In this document: one piece after another, positions 18,709-27,132 of the stretch
Position numbering within the stretch: the first letter of the stretch is position 1
Layout: the number at the start of each line of letters is the position of its first letter
Assembly: GCA_018223385.1 (NCBI GenBank)
Contig: JAGTTR010000004.1
Location: forward strand, 96,611 to 160,610
Length of the DNA: 64,000 bases
Source: Oscillospiraceae bacterium Marseille-Q3528
GTDB lineage: Bacteria > Bacillota > Clostridia > Lachnospirales > Lachnospiraceae
Direction of reading: 5' to 3'
Notes under the pieces: model-generated
Database searches by the model: none
What the model was told of the DNA's origin: nothing
Seen by the model: only the letters and a program-made list of their open reading frames with translations
Position numbers and translations under genes: made by a program

Positions 18709-19890
18709 TCAGTCAAAAACGCGCAGAGCGTTTTCAAAGTCTGCGATCAGGTCGCCCACATCCTCGATGCCGACGGACACGCGGATCATGCCCGGGGTGA
18801 TGCCCATTTTCCGGCGCACGTCGTCCGGCACGCCCATGTGGGAAGAAGTCACCGGATGGCTCAGGGTCGTGTGCAGGCCGCCCAGCGTGGGTGCATAGCG
18901 GGGAAAACGCAGTGCTTTCATGAAGGCATCAATTTTTTCCATATCCTCCGGGACGATGAAACTGAGCATGGCGCAGCGGCCGTTCTCTCCAAACATGCGG
19001 TCAGCCAGCTCTTTCTGTGGATAGTCCGGCAGGCTGGGATGATTGACTTTGGATACGTGCGGATTGCGTGCCAATGCAGCCGCCAGCTGTTCTGCGTTGT
19101 GCATCTGCCTGGGCAGGCGGACGGAGGCCGTGCTGACGCCCCGCTGGATGAGCCAGGAGCTGAACGGATCGCCGGGGGTGCCAAGGAGCATGGCCAGAGG
19201 CTGGATCCGATCGCACAATTCCTGAGAGGTGGTGACTGAACCACCCATAGCGTCGGAATGTCCGTTCAGAAATTTGGTCAGACTGTTAATAACGATGTCG
19301 GCACCGAAGTCCATGGGACGGATGGCGATGGGGGTGGTGAACGTATTATCCACCATGAGCAGTGCGCCGTTTTCGTGGGCCAGGTCTGCCATGGCTTTCA
19401 AATCCACCAGCGTCAGGGTGGGGTTGGACAGTACTTCTGAGTAGATCAGCTTCGTTTCCGGACGGATGGCTTTTGCTGCCGCCCCGGGAATCTGGTAATC
19501 CGCGAACGTCACGTCCACGCCGAATTTTTTCAGGATATCCGTCATCACGGAGAAGGTTTCCCCGTAGATGTTGGCGTTGCAGATTACGTGATCTCCGGCT
19601 TTCAGCACCGCCAGCAGCGTGCTGGTGATAGCGCCCATGCCCGAGGAAAAAATCAGGGAAGCTTCGCCGCCCTCCAGACAGGAAATGATCTCGCCCAGCG
19701 CCGTCCGGTTGGGATTGCGGGTACGCACGTACGTGTAGCCTTTGGCAGCATAGGTTTCCTGCACTTCCTCAAAGCCTTTCATGGTGAAGGCCGTGGTGAG
19801 AAAACAGGGCATTGCTTCCGGGTGCAGCGCCATGCCGTGGACATCCGTGCCCTGATAAAGGGCTTCTGTTGTAATAGATGCGTCTTTCAT
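18709..19890 (-). CDS. Cys/Met metabolism PLP-dependent enzyme (gamma-lyase/synthase type)
   Basis: 393 residues, full length for the family. YVRTRNPNRTALGE at the cofactor-phosphate contact, SSGMGAITSTLLA (PLP-ring stacking region) and SLTKFLNGHSDAMGG with the Schiff-base lysine near residue 205 place it in the cystathionine gamma-synthase/methionine gamma-lyase group. These enzymes make or break the C-gamma-S bond of sulfur amino acids. The exact activity among gamma-synthase, gamma-lyase and beta-lyase cannot be decided from sequence alone. AAGGAG precedes the ATG. A promoter with palindromes lies 70-100 bases upstream. Confidence 0.88.
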   Translation of the reverse strand: MKDASITTEALYQGTDVHGMALHPEAMPCFLTTAFTMKGFEEVQETYAAKGYTYVRTRNPNRTALGEIISCLEGGEASLIFSSGMGAITSTLLAVLKAGDHVICNANIYGETFSVMTDILKKFGVDVTFADYQIPGAAAKAIRPETKLIYSEVLSNPTLTLVDLKAMADLAHENGALLMVDNTFTTPIAIRPMDFGADIVINSLTKFLNGHSDAMGGSVTTSQELCDRIQPLAMLLGTPGDPFSSWLIQRGVSTASVRLPRQMHNAEQLAAALARNPHVSKVNHPSLPDYPQKELADRMFGENGRCAMLSFIVPEDMEKIDAFMKALRFPRYAPTLGGLHTTLSHPVTSSHMGVPDDVRRKMGITPGMIRVSVGIEDVGDLIADFENALRVFD

Positions 19891-19918
19891 AAAAAACTCC
19901 TTGTTTTATCAGATTTGC

Positions 19919-19990
19919 TGTCAAGACAGTAGTAAAATCAAGTGATAACACACGGCTATAAAGTATACCCTGTTTTTCAGGGATATGCAA
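19919..19990 (-). promoter_or_regulatory. Promoter of the PLP-lyase/symporter genes with two palindromes
   Basis: Read on the reverse strand: TTGCAT (19990-19985), 17-base spacer, TATACT (19967-19962). The spacer contains the perfect inverted repeat CCCTG-aaaaa-CAGGG. Between promoter and gene lies a second palindrome, CTGTC-tt-GACAG (19919-19930). One inside the promoter and one in the leader is the usual arrangement for repressor binding. The regulator is unknown. Confidence 0.65.
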
Positions 19991-20101
19991 GTGGTAAGAA
20001 TATCTTAAGCCGTTATGCGTTGCAAAAACGGGCGGAAGATGGTAAGATACACAAAGGGACAGGGGAAATTCTGCCCATAAATGGAAATACTGAGGAATCG
20101 T

Positions 20102-20800
20102 ATGAAGAAGATTGTGATTATACCGGCCTACAATGAGATCAGCAATATCCGCACAACGGTGCAGGACATTCTGGATCATGCGCCGGGTTTTGATTATGTG
20201 ATTATCAACGACTGCAGCCAGGATGGCACGATGCGGTTCTGCACGGAGCAGGGCATGAACATCATCAACCTGCCGGTGAATTTAGGCATCGGCGGCGCAG
20301 TGCAGACTGGGTATCTGTATGCGTGGCGCAACGGCTACGACGTGGCGGTGCAGTTTGACGGGGATGGACAGCATGATGCCAGCTATCTTGGCGAGATGGC
20401 AGATTTTCTGCAGGCACAGCAGGCGGATATGGTCATCGGTTCCCGTTATATTAAGAAGGAAGGTTTTCAGTCCTCGGGCATCCGCCAGTTTGGCATCCGC
20501 TATTTCAGCGCGCTGATCAAGCTGCTGACGGGCAAACGGGTGACAGACCCGACTTCCGGCATGCGTATGGTGAACCGGGATGTGATGAAGATTTATTCGG
20601 AGGACTACCCTGTAGATTATCCGGAGCCGGAAAGTGTGGTTACGATCCTTCGCATGGGGAAAAAGGTATCGGAGATTCCGGTGATCATGCGGGAGCGTCA
20701 GGGCGGCGTGTCCTCCATTTCTCCGCGGAAGGCTGTGTACTATATGATCAAGGTAACGCTGGCGATCCTGATGGAATGCCTGAGAAAACGGAGGAAATAG
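20102..20800 (+). CDS. GT2 glycosyltransferase, DPM1/polyprenyl-phosphate type
   Basis: 232 residues from the ATG at 20102, with GAGGA six bases upstream. The start KKIVIIPAYNEISNI, then IINDCSQDGT, LGIGGAVQTGY and QFDGDGQHD (about residue 86) are characteristic of the dolichol-phosphate-mannose-synthase-like GT2 group. These enzymes transfer a sugar to polyprenyl phosphate at the cytoplasmic face. It lacks C-terminal membrane helices, as DPM1-type proteins do. The gene three bases downstream is a DUF2304 membrane protein; these two are commonly paired, and the small protein may anchor or partner it. Confidence 0.88.
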   Translation: MKKIVIIPAYNEISNIRTTVQDILDHAPGFDYVIINDCSQDGTMRFCTEQGMNIINLPVNLGIGGAVQTGYLYAWRNGYDVAVQFDGDGQHDASYLGEMADFLQAQQADMVIGSRYIKKEGFQSSGIRQFGIRYFSALIKLLTGKRVTDPTSGMRMVNRDVMKIYSEDYPVDYPEPESVVTILRMGKKVSEIPVIMRERQGGVSSISPRKAVYYMIKVTLAILMECLRKRRK

Positions 20801-20803
20801 CGT

Positions 20804-21235
20804 ATGATGACGGTAAAATTGCAGATTACGATCCTTCTGGCTCTGGTGGTGGCGCTGGCGGCGATCGTCAATATGATCCGGCGGAAAAGCCTGGAGCTGA
20901 AATATGCGCTTTCCTGGCTGTTTGCCCTGGCGGCGGTGGCGATTTTTGCCGCATTTCCCCGGGCAATGGTGGTGATGGCGCGGTTCCTGGGCATCGATGC
21001 GCCGGTGAACATGATCTTTTTCCTGGGATTTTGTTTTTCTCTTGTGATCATCTACGTGCTCACGGTGTCGCTTTCCCGCATGTCTACGAAAATGCGGCGG
21101 CTGACCCAGATCATTGCCCTGAATGAGGATCGGATCAAGGCGCTGGAGCAGCGGCTTGACCTGCAGGCGGGGGATGAGAGAGAAACTGCGGCATTGACAA
21201 ACGGAGAAGAATGCAAAACATCTGACCGGAAATAA
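20804..21235 (+). CDS. DUF2304 small membrane protein
   Basis: 143 residues with three membrane helices (about 5-25, 35-55 and 68-92) and a charged C-terminal helix (about 95-130) that reads like a short coiled coil. The RRKSLELKYALSWLFA segment after the first helix is the recognisable part of DUF2304. No enzymatic motif. It starts three bases after the DPM1-like GT2, and DUF2304 proteins usually sit beside such enzymes in glycan clusters, so a membrane-partner role is inferred. Confidence 0.8.
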   Translation: MMTVKLQITILLALVVALAAIVNMIRRKSLELKYALSWLFALAAVAIFAAFPRAMVVMARFLGIDAPVNMIFFLGFCFSLVIIYVLTVSLSRMSTKMRRLTQIIALNEDRIKALEQRLDLQAGDERETAALTNGEECKTSDRK

Positions 21236-21373
21236 AAGGCATATGCAAAACATAAGGCGCCTGAAAACGAATAGAAATGACTGCCGGTAGTCTGAAAAGG
21301 CAGAAGAATAGAAAGAAACGACGGGATGAAAAGGCCCGCGTATATGGAAATACGGAAAGGAATGAACAGATAC

Positions 21374-22228
21374 ATGAAGAAGCTATTGATCACCGGCTGT
21401 AACGGACAGCTGGGAAGAGCGCTGAATGCGCTGTATGAAGGAAACAGAGAATATGAACTGATCAATACGGATGTGGCTGATCTGGATATCACCGATGTGG
21501 AGCAGGTGCTGAAACTGACCGGGCAGGTGAAGCCCTATGCCATTGTGAACTGCGCAGCCCATACAGCGGTGGATAAATGTGAGACGGACGGCGACAATGC
21601 TTACCGGATCAACGCCATCGGCCCGAGAAACTTAAGCATCGCGGCCCGGAGATACGGCGCCAAGATGGTACAGGTATCCACGGACTACGTGTTTGACGGC
21701 CAGGGCACCCGTCCGCTGACCGAGTTTGACGCCCCGGCACCCCGGAGTATGTATGGCAGAACCAAGCTGGCAGGAGAGAATTTTGTGAAGGAGTTCTCCA
21801 ACGAGCACTTTATCATCCGTACCGCATGGCTGTACGGCGACGGCAAAAACTTTGTGAAAACCATGCTGCGCCTTGCCGAGACCCATGATGAGGTGCGGGT
21901 GGTACGGGATCAGGTGGGCTCCCCCACAAGTGCGGCGGAGCTGGCAAAGATGATCGCTTATCTGCTCCCCACAGACAACTATGGTCTGTTCCACGGCACC
22001 TGCGAAGGTGTGTGCAGCTGGGCTGATTTTGCAGCAGAGATTTTCCGGCTGGCAGGCAAGAAGACCCATGTAGAGGGCATTACCACCGCAGAGTACGAGG
22101 CAGGTACCCCGACGGCAGCACCGCGTCCGGCCTATTCCGTGCTGGACAATTATATGCTGCGGCTGACGACCGATTACAGCTTCGCCCGGTGGGAGGATGC
22201 CATCAAAGAGTACATTTCTCAGATGTAA
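21374..22228 (+). CDS. rfbD: dTDP-4-dehydrorhamnose reductase
   Basis: 284 residues from the ATG at 21374, chosen because the NAD(P)-binding TGCNGQLG must lie near the N-terminus; earlier in-frame ATGs at 21326 and 21362 would add unneeded residues. It is a short-chain dehydrogenase with STDYVFDG and the catalytic YGRTK near residue 125. It performs the last step of dTDP-L-rhamnose synthesis. rfbA, rfbB and rfbC are not in the window, so they must lie elsewhere. The rhamnose made would feed the nearby glycosyltransferases. Confidence 0.92.
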   Translation: MKKLLITGCNGQLGRALNALYEGNREYELINTDVADLDITDVEQVLKLTGQVKPYAIVNCAAHTAVDKCETDGDNAYRINAIGPRNLSIAARRYGAKMVQVSTDYVFDGQGTRPLTEFDAPAPRSMYGRTKLAGENFVKEFSNEHFIIRTAWLYGDGKNFVKTMLRLAETHDEVRVVRDQVGSPTSAAELAKMIAYLLPTDNYGLFHGTCEGVCSWADFAAEIFRLAGKKTHVEGITTAEYEAGTPTAAPRPAYSVLDNYMLRLTTDYSFARWEDAIKEYISQM

Positions 22229-22263
22229 AAACAGATGATGATTTGCTGTAGATGATGGCTTGC

Positions 22264-22297
22264 CGTAGAATGTCTTCGTAAGTACGTTATTTCTACG
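22264..22297. repeat. Nested palindrome between rfbD and the GtrB-like gene
   Basis: Outer arms CGTAGAA (22264-22270) and TTCTACG (22291-22297) enclose an inner palindrome CGTA-ag-TACG (22277-22286). No T-run follows, so a terminator role is doubtful. The rest of the 132-base gap shows nothing clear. Confidence 0.35.
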
Positions 22298-22360
22298 CAT
22301 ATCTGTGTGCGAATTGAAAGTTGAAAATATGAAAATCGAATGATTTTAGGAAGTGACAGA

Positions 22361-23317
22361 ATGGAAAACAGACAGGATATATTATATATGGTTATTCCCT
22401 GCTACAACGAGCAGGAGGTTTTGCCGGAGACATCCCGGCAGCTGAAAGAGATCCTTTATGACCTGATGGATCGGGGGAAAATTTCCCGGGAGAGCCGGGT
22501 ACTCTTTGTCAATGACGGTTCCAAGGATGAGACCTGGAACATCATTGAAGACCTGCACGCCCAGGATCCGCTGTTTCTGGGATTGAAGCTTTCCCGGAAT
22601 AAGGGACATCAGAACGCGCTGCTGGCCGGGCTGATGACGGCCAAGGAGTATGCGGACGTGACGATTTCCATGGACGCGGATCTTCAGGACGATGTGCATG
22701 TCATCGAAAAATTCATGGACAAGTACTACGAGGGCTGCGATATCGTTTACGGTGTCCGCAGTTCCCGGAAAAAGGATACGTTTTTCAAAAAATTTACAGC
22801 CCAGAGTTTTTACCGTCTGATGATGGCCATGGGCGTGGATATTGTATACAACCATGCGGACTGCCGTCTGATGAGCAAGCGCAGCCTGTACGATCTGGAG
22901 CAGTTCAAGGAAGTGAATCTGTTCCTGCGGGGCATCGTGCCCCTCATCGGATATCAGTCTGCAGTGGTGACCTATGAGCGGAATGAGCGGTTTGCGGGAG
23001 AATCCAAGTATCCGCTGAAAAAAATGCTGGCCTTTGCCATGGACGGCATTACCTCGTTCAGCATCAAGCCGATCCGGATGATCACCAGCATGGGTGTGAT
23101 CATTTTTGCAATCAGCATTCTCATGCTGATCTACTCTGTGGTGCAGCATTTTCTGGGTAATACGGTCAGCGGCTGGTCCTCTACCATGGTGTCCATCTGG
23201 GCCATCGGTGGTCTGCAGATCCTTTCCATGGGCGTCATAGGAGAATATGTGGGCAAGATTTATATGGAAGCAAAGGCGAGACCGAAGTTTATCATTGAAA
23301 AATTCCTGAAGGACTGA
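22361..23317 (+). CDS. GtrB-like polyprenyl-phosphate glycosyltransferase
   Basis: 318 residues; the ATG at 22361 follows AGGAAGTG. GT2 domain: MVIPCYNEQEVL, FVNDGSKDETW, RNKGHQNALLAGL and the metal motif DADLQDD near residue 104. Two C-terminal helices (about 235-260 and 268-295) are the pattern of bactoprenol-phosphate glucosyltransferases (GtrB/YkcC). These load a sugar on undecaprenyl phosphate for use outside the cell. The two GT-C-like membrane proteins next door are plausible users. No gtrA is adjacent; one lies at 41 kb beside a second GtrB-like gene. Confidence 0.87.
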   Translation: MENRQDILYMVIPCYNEQEVLPETSRQLKEILYDLMDRGKISRESRVLFVNDGSKDETWNIIEDLHAQDPLFLGLKLSRNKGHQNALLAGLMTAKEYADVTISMDADLQDDVHVIEKFMDKYYEGCDIVYGVRSSRKKDTFFKKFTAQSFYRLMMAMGVDIVYNHADCRLMSKRSLYDLEQFKEVNLFLRGIVPLIGYQSAVVTYERNERFAGESKYPLKKMLAFAMDGITSFSIKPIRMITSMGVIIFAISILMLIYSVVQHFLGNTVSGWSSTMVSIWAIGGLQILSMGVIGEYVGKIYMEAKARPKFIIEKFLKD

Positions 23318-23350
23318 TGAACGGGCCAGGGCCTTACGGAGTTGAAGTAT

Positions 23351-24712
23351 ATGGATAAATTTTTCAGAAGCTTTCTGGAAATGAAATGGAAAATCAAAGG
23401 AGAATGGGTGTCTTTTCTGGATGCCCTTCTTTTCGTTGCCATCACAGGCTCAGGCCTGATCATGCGGCTGGCGCTCATGTGGGGGTTCACCGGCTGGTTC
23501 TGGCCGGTGGATTATGTGGTGGCGGCAACGGCTGCAATATATGTGCAAAGGGGGACGGGAAGCCTCAGGAAAAGTCTGGGCGCCTATTCCTTTTTTGTCA
23601 TTATGCCCACGCTGATGATGGTCAGCGCCTACTGGGGCCAGGCTGACAGCTTTTATGTGGCACTGGTGATGCTGTCCTTTGCCTGCCTGGGAGCTGGGTG
23701 TTTCCCTCTGGCGAAAGCGTCTGGCCGAAGGGCTGTATCTGATGCAGCGTCCCAGACTACGTTGGCAGGACATTCTGGAAAATCCGGGCTGATGCTGGTG
23801 GCGGCTATCTTGTTTGGACTGGCAGTTCTGATGAACGTGCAGGCCATCTTTGTATTGCCGGTGTTTGTGGTGCTGTGGCTGCTGGGAAGCTTTCCGACTG
23901 TGCCTTTATTGGTGGCATTTGCAGCGATGATCGGGCGGCTGTTTCTTGGAAAAAACGGGCAGCAGCTGTTGTTTGGCAATGGAAGTCTGGCAGCAGCAGA
24001 TCGGATCCTGCGGGAATATGATGCGGCCCAGGCCATGCGGCAGGCCGGTCAGAGTGCAGTGCAGATGAGCCAGAGTATCAGCCAGTCAGGCCAGAGCGCA
24101 GTGCAGATGAGCCAGAATATCAGCCAGTCAGGCCAGAGCGCAGTGCAGATGAGCCAGAATATCAGTCCGAGTGTGCAGGCGCTCACGCACACAGCACCTC
24201 TCTCGGACAGCTGGGCCAACGTGTATCAGTTCCTGCGCACGGAAGATTTTGCCCGGGAATTTTTTATCGGCGGTATTGCGTTTACCGCAGCCATTTTGCT
24301 GGTGATTTTTCTGTGGTTTTTTGTGAAATTAGAGCAGCCGACGGGAACGATCAAGACGAAGTTGACGAGAAGGGAACTCTCAGGTATCTGGTTGTCCAGG
24401 CAGGAATTCGTGACGGAGCTGGCCATGTTCTTCGCACTGCTGATGCCCTTTGTTCTGCCGCATATGAACGCCCGGTGCGGACTGCTGGCGGACTGCTTTG
24501 CGGTGATGCTGTTATTTTTTAATAAGAAAAAGAGCTATTTTGCGCTGGTGCAGCTGATCATTTCTTTTTCCATGATGCAAAACGTGCTGGCGGGCGCAGT
24601 GCCCATGCCTCTGGCAGTGTATGCGGCGGCGGAGCTGGTGCTGATCTGCCTGGCGGGAATGGATTTATACAGAGGAGTTAGACAATGGACGACCGTATCA
24701 GAGAACATCTGA
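23351..24712 (+). CDS. GT-C-like polytopic membrane protein, possibly degenerate paralogue of the next gene
   Basis: 453 residues, about 8-10 helices. YWGQADSFYVALVML in the first third and LPHMNARCGLLADCF near the C-terminus correspond in place to CQCDVTYTLLIILF and LPFMHERYGYLADVL of the downstream protein, so the two are related. Here the conserved HERYGY-type motif has become NARCGL, and the acidic residue expected after helix 1 is not obvious. A hydrophilic insertion near residues 225-285 contains a 14-residue repeat. It may be inactive or a partner subunit. It overlaps the next gene by 28 bases. Confidence 0.65.
   Translation: MDKFFRSFLEMKWKIKGEWVSFLDALLFVAITGSGLIMRLALMWGFTGWFWPVDYVVAATAAIYVQRGTGSLRKSLGAYSFFVIMPTLMMVSAYWGQADSFYVALVMLSFACLGAGCFPLAKASGRRAVSDAASQTTLAGHSGKSGLMLVAAILFGLAVLMNVQAIFVLPVFVVLWLLGSFPTVPLLVAFAAMIGRLFLGKNGQQLLFGNGSLAAADRILREYDAAQAMRQAGQSAVQMSQSISQSGQSAVQMSQNISQSGQSAVQMSQNISPSVQALTHTAPLSDSWANVYQFLRTEDFAREFFIGGIAFTAAILLVIFLWFFVKLEQPTGTIKTKLTRRELSGIWLSRQEFVTELAMFFALLMPFVLPHMNARCGLLADCFAVMLLFFNKKKSYFALVQLIISFSMMQNVLAGAVPMPLAVYAAAELVLICLAGMDLYRGVRQWTTVSENI
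24050..24166 (+). repeat. In-frame 42-bp tandem repeat, about 2.8 copies
   Basis: Units at 24050-24091, 24092-24133 and 24134-24166 (partial) encode QSAVQMSQxISQSG (14 residues). The second and third units are identical over the length they share; the first differs at two bases in that stretch. The repeat lies in a hydrophilic loop of a membrane protein, where copy number could vary by slippage without breaking the frame. Confidence 0.9.
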
Positions 24713-25902
24713 ACCGACAATTTCATATAGGCCCATTTACGGTGTCGGGCGTCTGGCTGCTTTATCTGCTGGGGATGACGGTGCTGGGGATCGTGATCCG
24801 GGGAGCGTTTTTACCTTATGTGTCCCAGGATTATACCGGATACTGGGAAAAGTGGTTCGCTGAGATCCACCGGTATGGCGGCATGGCGTCGCTGTCCCAT
24901 GATTTCTACGATTATGCGCCGACCTTTATGTATTTTCTGGTGTTTATCGAGGGCCTGCCCTTTGATCCCATGCTCAGCTACAAGGTTGCCATGTGCCTGC
25001 TGGACATGCTGCTGGCAGTTGCCTGCGGGATGCTGGCGGGGGAGCTGACCGGATCGAAGGAAAAAGGCATGGCCACATACGGGCTGGTATTTCTGCTGCC
25101 CACGGTGATGGCCAACAGTGCCCTCTGGTGTCAGTGCGATGTGACGTATACGCTGCTGATCATTCTGTTTTTATACAATCTGATCCGGGAAAAACCGCTG
25201 TCGGCCATGATTTTTTACGGGCTGTCCTTTTGTTTGAAATTGCAGACGCTGTTTATTTTCCCGGCGCTGGTGGTGTTCTGGGTACACAAAAAAATAAAGG
25301 CGGAGCATTTTTTCACCCTTCCGGTGCTGTATGTGCTCAGCGTTCTTCCGGCGGTATTTTTCGGCGGCTGTTCGTTTCTGGATATGCTGCTGGTCTACGT
25401 GCGGCAGGGCTCCACGGACGTGTGGGCGCTGACGTTGAGCTGGCCAAATATTTACCAGATCATTGGCCCGGAGGCGCTGATCCAGGTGTATTCTGGTCTG
25501 GGCAAATGCCTCATTCTGGTGATCCTCATGTGCACCATGTATGACATGTCCCGGAGAAAATACCGGATGACACCCCGGATTATGGTGGAAATGGTGCTGT
25601 TTTATGCCATGATCACTGTCTATTTTCTGCCGTTTATGCATGAACGGTATGGTTATCTGGCGGATGTGCTCACCGTGCTGTATGCGGTGCTGCGGCCAAA
25701 GCGGTTTTACGTGCCCATGCTGCATGTGCTCATTTCCTGCGTTTCTTATATGAAGTTTCTGACCAAGGAGAGCACCCTGCCCATGGTTTTCTATGCATTC
25801 CTGCTTCTGTTCCTGCTGGTGACGGTGGGGATGGATCTGTATCGGGACATGCAGCGGGAGCGGATGCCGGAGAAACTGACAGAAGGTGAGGCGGCAGTAT
25901 GA
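24685..25902 (+). CDS. GT-C-type membrane glycosyltransferase (mannosyltransferase-like)
   Basis: 405 residues with about 9-10 helices; AGAGGAG precedes the ATG. After helix 1 the first extracytoplasmic loop has SQDYTGYWEKWF, where the Asp is in the position of the GT-C catalytic acid. SLSHDFYDYAPTFMYFL and LPFMHERYGYLADVL are further conserved segments of this group of lipid-phosphate-sugar-using enzymes. It would add a sugar outside the membrane from a polyprenyl-phosphate donor, which the GtrB-like or DPM1-like enzymes upstream could supply. It overlaps the next gene in an ATGA junction. Confidence 0.75.
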   Translation: MDDRIREHLNRQFHIGPFTVSGVWLLYLLGMTVLGIVIRGAFLPYVSQDYTGYWEKWFAEIHRYGGMASLSHDFYDYAPTFMYFLVFIEGLPFDPMLSYKVAMCLLDMLLAVACGMLAGELTGSKEKGMATYGLVFLLPTVMANSALWCQCDVTYTLLIILFLYNLIREKPLSAMIFYGLSFCLKLQTLFIFPALVVFWVHKKIKAEHFFTLPVLYVLSVLPAVFFGGCSFLDMLLVYVRQGSTDVWALTLSWPNIYQIIGPEALIQVYSGLGKCLILVILMCTMYDMSRRKYRMTPRIMVEMVLFYAMITVYFLPFMHERYGYLADVLTVLYAVLRPKRFYVPMLHVLISCVSYMKFLTKESTLPMVFYAFLLLFLLVTVGMDLYRDMQRERMPEKLTEGEAAV

Positions 25903-27119
25903 GTGAAACGAAAAAATTAACCTATATTGACGGGCTGAAAGGCACAGGAGCGCTGATTGTGTACCTGTGCCACTTTGCATATGCGTTCTACTTTGCACTC
26001 TATTCCCTGAATCCGGCCAACAGCCACACGGCGGGAAATGTGGAGGTGGCCATCGGTAAAACGCCCCTCAATATTCTCTACAACGGCAATTTCGCGGTGC
26101 AGCTGTTCTTCGTGGCCAGCGGCTTTGTGCTCTGTATCCGCTATTTTCAGGACTATGACCGGAAACGGCTGGTAAAGAGTGCAGCAAAACGGTATTTTCG
26201 GCTGGCTGGGCCGATCCTTCTGGTGAGCACGGTCATTTTTTCCCTTATGAAAGCCGGGCTTTATCAGAACACCGAGGCGGCGGCGCTGGCTGGTTCCACA
26301 GACTGGTTTGCGGGCTTCAACAATTTCGAGCCGGGCTACAGCCATGCCCTGCGGGAAGCGCTGTTTGGCTGCTTTCTGTTTGGACATAATTATTTTAACG
26401 GGGTGCTCTGGACGGTGAAATATCTGTTCCTGGGTGCTCTGCTGGTGTATGCTCTGGCGGCGGTCTGTGGCCAGTGGAAATATCGATACGGCGTGTATGC
26501 GATTTTGCTGCTGGCGCTGCTGCGTACCGACTACGCGGGACTTCTGCTGGGCTATATTTTCTGCGACCTGATGTATACAAAACCGGATTTTATGAAAAAA
26601 CTGGCGAAAATTCCGGGACTGTGGCTGGTGACCCTGGTGCTGGGCATTTATTTTGGATCTTATCCGTCCATCGGCACAAATCTGGAGGGCAGCATGTACG
26701 GCTTTCTGCCGGTGCTGTCGGTGCTGTATCACCGGATCGGTGCGGCGCTCATCGTGCTGGCTGTGCTACTTTCGGAGCGTTTGCAGCGTTTTTTTGGAGG
26801 TCAGGACGCTGCTGGCCGGAACGAGGCAAAAGCTTCCGGGGAGGATTTTCTGCTTACCAGCCATAAGAGAAAAAAGTCTGGGGAGGGTTTGTTTGTACGG
26901 CTAGGGAAAATTTCTTTCTCCTGGTATCTGGTGCATTTTCCGGTGATTGCGGTTTTTTCCAGCGCTTTTCTGCTGCGTTTTTACGGGTTGATGAATTACC
27001 ATGTGCTCATGCTGCTCAATTTTATGCTGACCACGGTGATTGTGTGGGTGATTTCCGCGGCGATGACGAAATGGGTGGAGCAGCCCTGGAACCGGCTGTT
27101 GAATAAAATTTGGAAATAA
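25899..27119 (+). CDS. Acyltransferase-3 family membrane protein
   Basis: 406 residues, about 10 helices. YIDGLKGTGALIVYLCHFAYAF at the start is the family N-terminus, with the conserved histidine after helix 1. FFVASGFVLCIRYF matches the second conserved block. These proteins O-acetylate (or otherwise acylate) surface sugars. A charged hydrophilic insert lies at about residues 303-330 between helices. The start overlaps the previous stop as ATGA, and the next gene begins 13 bases after the stop, so the run 22.4-32.2 kb is probably one operon. Confidence 0.88.
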   Translation: MSETKKLTYIDGLKGTGALIVYLCHFAYAFYFALYSLNPANSHTAGNVEVAIGKTPLNILYNGNFAVQLFFVASGFVLCIRYFQDYDRKRLVKSAAKRYFRLAGPILLVSTVIFSLMKAGLYQNTEAAALAGSTDWFAGFNNFEPGYSHALREALFGCFLFGHNYFNGVLWTVKYLFLGALLVYALAAVCGQWKYRYGVYAILLLALLRTDYAGLLLGYIFCDLMYTKPDFMKKLAKIPGLWLVTLVLGIYFGSYPSIGTNLEGSMYGFLPVLSVLYHRIGAALIVLAVLLSERLQRFFGGQDAAGRNEAKASGEDFLLTSHKRKKSGEGLFVRLGKISFSWYLVHFPVIAVFSSAFLLRFYGLMNYHVLMLLNFMLTTVIVWVISAAMTKWVEQPWNRLLNKIWK

Positions 27120-27132
27120 GGGAGGAAATCGG

